DNA from: Triticum aestivum | Lineage: Eukaryota; Streptophyta; Magnoliopsida; Poales; Poaceae | Length of the DNA stretch: 64,000 nucleotides | Reading direction: 5' to 3' | Assembly: GCF_018294505.1 (NCBI RefSeq) | Contig: NC_057810.1 | Location: 208,586,113 to 208,650,112 of the forward strand | Part shown: piece by piece, positions 55,967 through 64,000 of the stretch | Position numbering within the stretch: the stretch's first letter is position 1 | Layout of the letters: every line of letters starts with the position of its first letter | Notes under the pieces: model-generated | Seen by the model: the letters and a program-made list of their open reading frames with translations, nothing else | Database searches by the model: none | Told to the model about the DNA's origin: nothing | Program-made: the position numbers and the translations under genes

Positions 55967-56435
55967 AAGTTACAGAATAAATAGAGAGTGAAGTGATGAT
56001 GTGTGTTGGAAGTTGTTCCAAGATTGATATGATCATCATCGCACACTCCCTAAACTTTCGGGATTAGTGTTGAACCTAAATAAATGTAATTTTGTGTTTG
56101 TGCTGAGCAAGAATATGATTAGATCATGTTTATTGCAATACATTTCTTCATTTAAGAGAGAGAATATTTTTTATTCTATTTACATGAATAAAACCTTCTA
56201 TGGTCATACACTCAATGTTAACGGTTTATTGAATCTCGGTCGTAGTGATACACATATTCATAATATTGATGCCAAAAGAAGCAAAGTTGATAATGATAGT
56301 GCAACATACTTGTGGCACTGCCGTTTAGGTCATATCGGTGTAAAGCACATGAAGAAAGTCCATAAAGATGGACTTTGGAATCACTTGATTATGAATCATT
56401 TGATGCTTGCGAACCGTGCCTTATGGGCAAGATGA
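55967..56435 (+). pseudogene. Angela (plus) pre-integrase part
   Basis: Broken frames; from 56184 it reads IYMNKTFYGHTLNVNGLLNL and DSATYLWHCRLGHIGVKHMK, the zinc-binding H..H..C..C region before integrase. Stops lie on both sides. Confidence 0.7.
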
Positions 56436-56458
56436 CTAAAAGTCCGTTCTAGGAAACA

Positions 56459-57348
56459 ATGGCACGAGCTAGTGACTTATTGGAAATAATACATACCGAT
56501 GTATGTGGTCCAATGAGTGTTGATGCTCGTGGCGGGTATCGTTATTTTCTGACCTTCACAGATGATTTGAGAAAATATGGGTATATCTACTTAATGAAAC
56601 ACAAGTGTGAAACATTTGCAAAGTTCAAAGAATTTCAGAGTGAAGTGGAGAATCATCGTAACAAGAAAATAAAGTTTCTACGATCTGATCATGGAGGAGA
56701 ATATTTGAGTTACGAGTTTGGCCTTCATTTAAAACAATGTGGAATAGTTTCACAACTCACGCCACCTGGAACACCACAGCGTAATGATGTGTCCGAACAT
56801 CGTAACCGCACTTTATTGGAATTGTGTGATCTATGATGTCTCTTACCGATTTACCACTATCGTTTTGGGGTTATGGATTAGAGACAGCTGCATTCACTTT
56901 AAACAAGGCACCGTCAAAGTCCATTGAGATGGCACCGTATGAACTGTGGTTTGGTAGCAAACCTAAGCTATCATTTCTTAAAGTTTGGGGATGTGATGCT
57001 TATGTCAAAAGGCTTCAGCCCGATAAGCTCGAACCCAAATTGGAGAAATGTGTATTCATAGGATACCCTAAGGAAACAATTCGGTACACCTTCTACCACA
57101 AGTCCGAAGGCAAGATTTTTGTTGCTAAGAACGGAACCTTTCTAGAGAAGGAGTTTCTCTCGAAAGAAGTGAGTGGGAGGAAAGTAGAACTTGATGAGGT
57201 AATTGTACCTGCACTCAATTTGGAGAGTAGCTCATCCGAGAAATCTATTCCTGTGATGCCTACACCAACTATCAAGAAAGCTAATGATAAAGATCATGAA
57301 ACTACATATCAAGTTGCTACAAAACCTCGTAGGTATGGCAAAGCATGA
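56459..57348 (+). pseudogene. Angela (plus) integrase
   Basis: Two overlapping frames (56459-56836 and 56833-57348) give IIHTDVCGPMSVDARGGYRY, KFLRSDHGGEYLSYEFGLHL and TPQRNDVSEHRNRTLLE, with the D, D and E of the catalytic site all present, then SLTDLPLSFWGYGLETAAFT and PYELWFGSKPKLSFLKVWGC. A frameshift near 56830 and a stop at 57346 break it. Confidence 0.85.
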
Positions 57349-58160
57349 TTCGCACCAGAGTGGTACGGTAATCCTTTTCTGGAAGTCATGTTACTTGACC
57401 ATGAAGAACCTACGAACTATGAAGAACCTATGATGAGCCCCGATTCCGATAAATGGCTTGAGGCCATGAAATCTGAGATAGGATCCATGTATGAGAACAA
57501 AGTGTGGACTTTGGTCGATCTGCTCGATGATCGGCGAACCATAGAGAATAAATGGATCTTCAAGAAGAAGACTGACATCGATGGTAATGTTACTGTCTAT
57601 AAAGCTCGACTTGTTGCAAAGGGTTTTCAACAAGTTCAAGGAGTTGACTACGATGAGACTTTCTCACCCGTAGCGATGCTTAAGTCTATCTGAATCATGT
57701 CAGCAATTGCCGCATTTTATGATTATGAAATCTGGCAAATGGATGTCAAAACTGCATTCCTTAATGGATTTCTTAAGGAAGAGTTGTATATGATGCAACC
57801 AGAAAGTTTTGTCGATCCTAAAGGTGCTAATAAAGTGTGCAAGTTCCAGCGATCCATTTATGGACTGGTGCAAGGATCTAGGAGTTGGAATATACACTTT
57901 GGTGAGGTGATAAAACCATATAGTTTTATACAGATTTGCGGTGAAGCCTGTATTTACAAGAAAGTGAGTGGGAGCACTACACCCTTTCTGATAAGTATAC
58001 ATGAATGACATATTGTTGATCAGAAATGATGTAGAATTTTCTGGAAAGCATAAAGGAGAGTTTGAAAGGAGTTTTTCAAAGAAGGACCTCGGTGAAGCTG
58101 CTTACATATTGGGCATCAAGATCTATAGAGATATATCAAGATGCTTGATAAGATTTTTCA
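57349..58160 (+). pseudogene. Angela (plus) reverse transcriptase
   Basis: Frame 57388-57693 has LDHEEPTNYEEPMMSPDSDK, ENKVWTLVDLLDDRRTIENK and KARLVAKGFQQVQGVDYDET; after a TGA at 57691 the next frame (57697-58008) has [20 protein letters not shown] and [20 protein letters not shown]. The YVDD motif is destroyed by a shift near 57990, where relatives continue into the palm end. Confidence 0.85.
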
Positions 58161-58600
58161 ATGAGTACATACCTTGACAAGATTTTGAAGTAGTTCAAAA
58201 TGGAACAGTCAAAGAAGGAGTTCTTGCCTCTGTTGCAAGATGTAAAGTTGAGTAAGACTCAAAACCCGACCACAATAGAAAATAGAAAGAGAATGAAAGG
58301 CATTCCCTATGCCTCAGCCATAGGTTCTATAAAGTATGATATGCTGTGTACCAGACCTATTGTGTACCTTATCATGAATTTTGCAAGGAGATACGATAGT
58401 GATCCAGTAGTGGATCACTGGACAGCGGTCAAAGTTATTCTTAGTTACCTAAGAGGACTAAGAGAAATATTTCTCGGTTATGGAGGTGATAAAGAGTTCG
58501 TCGTAAAGAGTTACGTCGATGCAAGCTTTTACACCGATCCAGATGACTGTGAGTTTCAATCTGGATACATATTTAAAGTGGGAGCAATTAGCTAGAGTAG
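58161..58600 (+). pseudogene. Angela (plus) RT end and RNase H
   Basis: Frame 58200-58595 reads KMKGIPYASAIGS-like sequence (with KRMKGIPYASAIGSIKYDML), FLGYGGDKEFVVKSYVDASF and PDDCEFQSGYIFKVG, then stops. The rest of RNase H is lost before the 3' noncoding part. Confidence 0.75.
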
Positions 58601-58707
58601 CTCCATGCAGAGCATTGTAGACATAGAAAATTTGCAAAATACATACGGCTCTGAATATTGCAGACCCGAAACTTCTCTCACAAGCAAAACATGATCACAC
58701 CTTAGTA

Positions 58708-58862
58708 CCCTTTGGGTGTTAATTGCATAGCGATGTGAACTAGATTATTGACTCTAGTAAACCCTTTGGTTGTTGGTCACATGGTGATGTGAACTATGGG
58801 TGTTAATCACATACAGATGTGAACTATTGGTGTTAAATCACATGGAGATGTAAACTATATTA
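58708..58862 (+). repeat. Short tandem repeat near the 3' end of the plus-strand Angela
   Basis: Four related units around 'ggtgttaatcacatgg' and 'gatgtgaacta' of about 30-55 bp each. They lie shortly before the polypurine tract and LTR. Confidence 0.6.
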
Positions 58863-58886
58863 TTGACTCTACTGCAACTGGGAGAC

Positions 58887-59087
58887 TAAAGGAAATATGC
58901 CCTAGAGGCAATAATAAAGTTGTTATTTTATATTTCCTTATATCATGATAAATGTTTATTCTTCATGCTAGAATTGTATTAATCGAAAACTTGATACATG
59001 TCTGAATACATAGACAAAACACCGTGTCCCTAGTATGCCTCTACTTGACTAGCTTGTTGATCAAAGATGGGTAAGTTTGCTAGCCGT
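58887..59087 (+). repeat. 3' LTR of the plus-strand Angela, first 201 bp
   Basis: Begins TAAAGGAAATATGCCC (the expected TGAAGG has a G to A change) after the purine run 'actgggagac'. It ends at the W insertion in 'gctagccgt'. Confidence 0.9.
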
Positions 59088-60783
59088 TGATACGTCTCCA
59101 ACGTATCTATAATTTATGAAGCATTCATGCTATATTATTATGTGTTTTGAATGTTTACGGGCTTTATTATACACTTTTATATTACTTTTGGGACTAACCT
59201 ATTAACCGGAGGCCCAGCCCATATTGCTGTTTTATTGTCTGTTTCAGTATTTCGAAGAAAAGGAATATCAAACGGAGTACAAACGGAATGAAACCTTTAG
59301 CAACGTGATTTTTGGAATGAACGTGACCCGGGAAACTTGGAGTGCAAGCCGGGGAAGCATCGAGGAAGCCACAAGATAGGGGGGCGCCCAACCTCCCCCC
59401 CCCTGGGCGCGCCCTCCACTCTTGTGGGCCCCTCGAGGCTCCCCCGACCGACTTCTTTCGCCTATATAAGCCTATGTACCCTAAAAACATCGATATAGAA
59501 GATAGATCAAGAGTTCCGCCGCCGCAAGCCTCTGTAGCCACCAAAAACCTCTCAGGAGCCCGTTCCGGTACCCTGCCGGAGGGGGGATCCATCACCGGTG
59601 GCCATCTTCATCATCCCGGCGCTATCCATGACGAGGAGGGAGTAGTTCACCCTTGGGGCTGAGGGTATGTACCAGTAGCTATGTGTTTGATCTCTCTCTC
59701 TCTCTCGTGTTCTCTCTATGGCACGATCTTGATGTATCGCGAGCTTTGCTATTATAGTTGGATCTTATGATGTTTCTCCCCTCTAATCTCTTGTAATGGA
59801 TTGAGTTTTCCCTTTGAAGTTATCTTATCGAATTGAGTCTTTAAGGATTTGAGAACACTTGATGTATGTCTTGTCGTGCTTATCTGTGGTGACAATGGGA
59901 TATTCACGCGATCCACTTGATGTATGTTTTGGTGATCAACTTGCGGGTTCTGTGACCTTGGGAATCTACGCATAGGGGTTGGCACACGTTTTCGTCTTGA
60001 CTCTCCGGTAGAAACTTTGGGGCACTCTTTGAAGTACTTTGTGTTGGTTGAATAGATGAATTTGAGATTGTGTGATGCATATCGTATAATCATGCCCACG
60101 GATACTTGAGGTGACAATGGAGTATCTAGGTGACATTAGGGTTTTGGTTGATTTGTGTCTTAAGGTGTTATTCTAGTATGAACTCTATGATAGATTGAGC
60201 GGAAGGAATAGCTTCATGTTATTTTACTACAAACTCTTGAATAGATAGAACAGCAAGGATAAGTTTGAGGTGGTTTCGTACCCTACCATAATCTATTCGT
60301 TCATTCTCTGCTATTGGTGTCTTTGGAGTGACTCTTTGTTGCATGTTGAGGGATAGTTATATGATCCAATTATGTTATTATTGTTGAGAGAACTGGCACT
60401 AGTGAAAGTATGAACCTTAGTCCTTGTTTCCTACCATTGCAATACCATTTACGCTCACTTTTATCATTAGTTACCTTGCTGTTTTTATATTTTCAGATTA
60501 CAAAAACATATATCTACCATCCATATTGCACTTGTATCACCATCTCTTCACCAAACTAGTGCACCTATACAATTTGCCATTGTATTGGGTGTGTTCGGGA
60601 CACAAGAGACTTTCTGTTATTTGGTTGCAGGGTTGTTTGAGAGAGACCATCTTCATCCTACGCCTCCCACGGATTGATAAACCTTAGGCCATCCACTTGA
60701 GGAAAATTTTCTACTATCCTACAAACCTCTGCGCTTGGAGGCCCAATAGCATCTACAAGAAGAAGGTTGCGTAGTAGACATCA
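59088..60783 (+). repeat. LTR of W, 1696 bp
   Basis: Begins TGATACGTCTCCAACGTATC and ends GTAGACATCA. A TATA-like 'cctatataagcc' lies at 59461-59472 and a TC run at about 59690-59705. GC-rich pieces near 59390-59420 ('cctgggcgcgccc') precede TATA. Confidence 0.85.
59461..59472 (+). promoter_or_regulatory. TATA-like site in the LTR of W
   Basis: 'cctatataagcc' about 40 bases downstream of the GC-rich part, in a position matching the other LTRs. Confidence 0.5.
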
Positions 60784-60793
60784 AGCTCTTTTC

Positions 60794-60811
60794 TTGCACC
60801 GTTGCCGGGGA
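60794..60811 (+). other. Primer-binding site of W
   Basis: 'ttgcaccgttgccgggga' follows the LTR end after ten bases, the same spacing and nearly the same sequence as in element A. Confidence 0.75.
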
Positions 60812-60908
60812 GGTGAGTGCTTGAAGGTATATCTTTAGATCTTGCAATCGAATCTTTTTGTTTCTTGTTTTATCACTACTTTAGTTTATAAAAGAAAACT
60901 ACAAAAAA

Positions 60909-61796
60909 ATGGATTTGAGTTTGTCTCATACGCTTCATCTTTTTAATATCTTTCGTGAGTATGATGAATAGGAAAATTGTGCTCAAGTGCTAGAAGAAGA
61001 AATCTATAGAATGTTTGTTACTAAATATTTGAATGATGAGCATGATTGCAATGTTGTTAGTATGAATTCCTTGAATATCCATGATGCTAATGATATGCAA
61101 AGCCACAAGCTTGGGGAAGCTACGTTTGATGAAGATGATATTTTTTGTCCCCCAAGTTTTGATGAGAATATTTGTTATGATGAAAGCATGCCTCCTATTT
61201 ATGATGATTATATTGATGAAAGTGGATTTGGAGAGGTCATGACTTTATTTAGTGATGAATTCACTATTTCAGAAGAGGTTCCAATTGATTATGAGAACAA
61301 AGTTGCTATCTATGATGATTATTGTGATGACTTGTATGCTATTAATAATAATGATAACCATGAAACTTGTCATCATGATTTTAGTTTTCAATTGGATTAT
61401 GCCTCACATGATAATTATTTTGTTGAGTTTGCTCCCACTACTATTCATGAGAAGAAATTTGCTTATGTGGAGAGTAGTAAATTTTCTATGCTTGTAGATC
61501 ATGAAAAGAATGCTTTATGTTCTGGTTATATTGTGGAATTCATTCATGATGCTACTGAAAATTATTATGAGGGAGGAACATATGCTTGTAGGAATTGCAA
61601 TAATATCAAGTTTCCTCTCTATGTGCTTAAAGTTTTGAAGCTATGCTTGTTTTGTCTTCCTATGCCGGTTGATTATTGTTCCCATAAGTTGTTTGCTCAC
61701 AAAATCCCTATGCATAGGAAGAGGATTAGGCTTAAATGTGCTAGTCATATGCTTCATGATGCTCCCATTATGTTTCAATTCTTATCTTTTATGTGA
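60909..61796 (+). pseudogene. W internal ORF: acidic, Cys/His-containing, unknown function
   Basis: ATG at 60909 opens MDLSLSHTLHLFNIFREYDE, then TAG at 60969-60971. The frame is then open to TGA at 61794-61796; an inner ATG at 60987 gives 269 residues. The first ~200 residues are rich in Asp, Glu and Tyr (SFDENICYDESMPPIYDDYI). The last third has Cys pairs and His (YACRNCNNIKF, LCLFCLPMPVDYCSHKLFAH, MHRKRIRLKCASHM), which might bind zinc. No gag, protease, RT or integrase motif is visible. Function unknown. Confidence 0.55.
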
Positions 61797-62450
61797 GCAT
61801 CATTGCCATCATCATGCCTAGCTAAAAAGGCATTAAAGAAAAGCACTTGTTGGGAGACAACCCAATATTTACCCTTACTGTTTTTGTGTGTCCACATGAT
61901 TATGCTACTGTATTAATCATGTTTTATAGCTTTTATTTCAATAAAGTGCCAAGTAGAACCTTTGGGAAGACTTGGGTGAAGTTTATGTGATCTTGCTGTA
62001 AAAAACAGAAACTTTTGCACTCACGATATTAGCTGCCATTTTTTACTGGAGAGCTCTTTTAGGTTGATTCTTTTTTCAGATGATTAATAGACACAATCCT
62101 CAGGTCCAGAAATTTATTTCAGAATTGTTTGAGTTCCAGAAGTATACTTTTGATACAGATTACTACAGATTGTTCTGTTTTTGACAGATTCTGTTTTCTA
62201 TGTGTTGTTTGCTTATTTTGATGAATCTATGAGTAGTATCGGAGGGTATGAACCATAGAGAAGTTAGAATACAGTATATATTACACCAATATGAATTTAT
62301 AATGAGTTAATTACAGTACCTAAATGGTGGTTTTATTTTCTTATACTAACAGAGCTTACGAGTTTTCTTTTGAGTTTTGTGTGGTTGAAGTTTTCAAGTT
62401 CTGGGTAAAGATTCGATGGACTATGGAATAAGGAGTGGAAAGAGCCTAAG

Positions 62451-62533
62451 CTTGGGGATGCCCAAGGCACCCCAAGATAATATTCAAGGACAACCAAGAG
62501 CCTAAGCTTGGGGATGCCCCGGATGGCATCCCC
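62451..62533 (+). other. W hairpin cassette, copy 1
   Basis: Hairpin 1 (62451-62476): CTTGGGG, A, TGCC, loop CAA, GGCA, CCCCAAG. Hairpin 2 (62510-62533): GGGGATGCC, loop CCGGAT, GGCATCCCC. Confidence 0.65.
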
Positions 62534-63185
62534 TCTTTAGTCTTTGTTCATCGGTAACTTTACTTGGAGCTATATTTTTATTCACCACATGATATGTGTT
62601 TTGCTTGGAGCGTCATTTTATTTTGTTAGTATTTGCTTGCTGTTATTTAGAATAATGTCTTGCATCTTTATTTTTAATAAAAATATCAAGGATAGCCTTT
62701 ACCATGCTTATTTTGCTAGTATACATGTTGCTGTTTGAAAACAGAAAGTTTACCGCTGTTGCAAAAATCCCCTAGAAAATTCAGATAGTGATATAATGTT
62801 GAATATTTTTGCATAATGAGATCTGATAAATCTTCTACAGCATAGTATTTTTCTCATAATTTTTGGAGTTAGGGAAGTATGATGAATCTTGCATTCTTTA
62901 CAGACTGTACTGTTTTGGCAGATTGCTGTTATGTTTACATTGTTTGCATATGTTTGCTTGTTTAATGATTCTATTTGAGGATAGGAGTATTAAATATGCA
63001 GAGACATTTAGTATGCAATGTTGAATAATAATTTTAATGATTTTCTACAGTAGAAAATGATAAGGTTTTGCATTGGTTTATACTAACCTATCTCACGAGT
63101 TCCTGTTGAGTTTGGTGTGGATGAAGCTTTTGATAGAAAGAGAAACCATGGTATGAGAGGAATTAAGGAGACACAAAAGCTCAAG

Positions 63186-63268
63186 CTTGGGGATGCCCAA
63201 GGCACCCCAAGATAATATTTAAATAAGTCTCAAGCATCTAGGCTTGGGGATGCCCCAGTAGGCATCCC
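63186..63268 (+). other. W hairpin cassette, copy 2
   Basis: Hairpin 1 (63186-63211) is unchanged from copy 1. Hairpin 2 (63247-63268) keeps eight stem pairs (GGGATGCC with GGCATCCC) with the loop CCAGTA in place of CCGGAT. Confidence 0.65.
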
Positions 63269-63400
63269 ACCTTTCTTCTTCAACAACTATCGGTTAGTAT
63301 CGGTTGAGCCTAAGTTTTTGCTTCTTCACATGAGTCGTGCTATCCTTGCAATGCCATTTTATTTTGTTTTGCTTGCTGTTTGAATACAATACCAAGATCT

Positions 63401-64000
63401 GAAATTCTTTAATGAGAGAGAGTCTTCACATAGTTACACAATTATTTAGCTACTCATCGATCTTCACTTATATCTTTTTGGAGTAGTTTGTCACTTACTC
63501 ATGTGCTTCACTTATATCTTATGAGTAAATGTTTGAATGAGTTGAATGTCATAAATCTTAAATTTTATATGTTTCATTTTCTTATCCCATGGGGAGTAAT
63601 GACTTCACATCTAAGAAGTAGAGGTTTATTGAAGGGTAGCAAGCATTGTATTGGTCATTTGAATAATTCATGAAAGAATATTGGAGGAAGAGAGATTTCA
63701 CATATAAATATACTATCCTAGACATCTTTTATAATTGTGAGCACTCATTAAGTATGAGTTGCTAAAGAGTTTATGTTGGACAAGGAAGACAACGTAATGG
63801 GTTATGTTTTCTCACATCTCAGTTAAAGTATATTGTCATGGATCATTCAAACATGTTGAGCTTGTCTTTCCCCCTCATGCTAGCCAAAATTCCTTGCACC
63901 AAGTAGAGATACTACTTGTGCTTCCAAATATCCTTAAACCCAGTTTTTGCCATGAGTGTCCACCATACCTACCTATATGTGGTATTTATCTGCCGTTCCA
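63401..64000 (+). other. W distal 3' noncoding region, shared with Athila copies
   Basis: No gene. Landmarks shared with Z (about 3720-4110) in the same order: 'gacttcaca', 'cacatataaatatactatc', 'gtgagcactcattaagtatga', 'ggacaaggaagacaacgtaatgg', 'catgttgagcttg' and 'agtagagatactacttgtgc'. The window ends before the position of the 58-nt hairpin. Confidence 0.65.

Larger units (their letters stand above)
52055..59087 (+). mobile_element. Second Angela/BARE1-type Copia element, plus strand, cut by W
   Basis: A 5' LTR (52055-53789), Met-tRNA primer-binding site, decayed gag-pol and the first 201 bp of a 3' LTR (58887-59087), where W starts. Left flank is AGGTG. Its LTR is of a different subtype from the other Angela (for example 'ttgttattttatatttcc' near the start). 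Damage is heavier than in the minus copy. Confidence 0.9.
61797..63400 (+). other. W 3' region with a ~730-bp duplicated module
   Basis: No coding frame. Two modules (about 62150-62700 and 62890-63400) share the order: 'cagatt.ctgt', 'ttgagttt.gtgtgg', the hairpin cassette beginning 'aagcttggggatgcccaag', and 'ttcattttattttgtt'-like sequence. Each ends with a stretch resembling 'tttgcttgctgtt'. Confidence 0.6.
59088..64000 (+). mobile_element. Element W: non-autonomous Gypsy-type retrotransposon, runs off the window
   Basis: An LTR (59088-60783), a primer-binding site like that of the Athila copies, one acidic ORF with no gag or pol motifs, and a long 3' region with hairpin cassettes. From about 63590 the sequence matches the 3' noncoding block of Z and A (for example 'ttatgttttctcacatctca' and 'ccccctcatgctagcc'). 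Its 3' LTR is outside the window. A truncated LTR of the same family lies at 36543-37888. Confidence 0.8.

Overview
This window looks like intergenic DNA from a large grass genome of the Triticeae (wheat, Aegilops, barley or rye type). I found no ordinary host gene. Almost all of it is nested LTR retrotransposons of families typical of that tribe: BARE1/Angela/WIS-type Copia elements, Athila-lineage and Tat-lineage Gypsy elements, a non-autonomous Gypsy element and a solo LTR. One patch of plastid DNA has landed inside one of the LTRs. Nearly every retroelement gene is broken by stops, frameshifts or deletions. Family names rest on remembered LTR ends and protein motifs, not on a database search.

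Layout. 1-3100: unclassified repeat DNA with a large (~0.7 kb) and a small (70 bp) tandem repeat. 3100-9107: 3' part of an Athila-like element (called Z), whose 3' LTR (4967-9107) carries a 2.6 kb mosaic of plastid DNA (ndhB, rps7, rps12, rpoC1, rrn23 and rps8 pieces). 9108-18095: Athila-like element A, whose 5' LTR survives only as its last 396 bp because Z sits inside it. 18096-18328: small remnant X. 18329-24724: 3' half of a third Athila-like element, B. 24725-52054: a Tat-lineage element T on the minus strand, with ORF1, gag and pol on the minus strand and a spliced accessory gene on the plus strand between pol and the missing 3' LTR. T has been hit by a deleted Copia element (26332-28933, target duplication CTCAT), a solo LTR S (33730-38125, target duplication ACTGT) and a complete Angela element on the minus strand (42669-51366). 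A second Angela, on the plus strand, begins at 52055 and its 3' LTR is cut at 59088 by a non-autonomous Gypsy element W, which runs to the window end.

Insertion order can be read from the nesting: T is oldest on the left side; B lies in T, X in B, A in X, Z in A, and plastid DNA in Z. On the right, two oppositely oriented Angela copies sit in T, and W sits in the second Angela.

How parts work together. Athila copies Z, A and B share a small coiled-coil 3' ORF followed by hairpins whose stems are kept while loops or paired bases change, which suggests selected RNA structure. W has its own LTR and an unrelated acidic ORF. It shares the primer-binding site and part of the 3' noncoding block with the Athila copies, as expected for an element mobilised by their proteins. 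The antisense gene of T keeps reading across its predicted splice junctions, so it was a real spliced gene of this lineage before decay.
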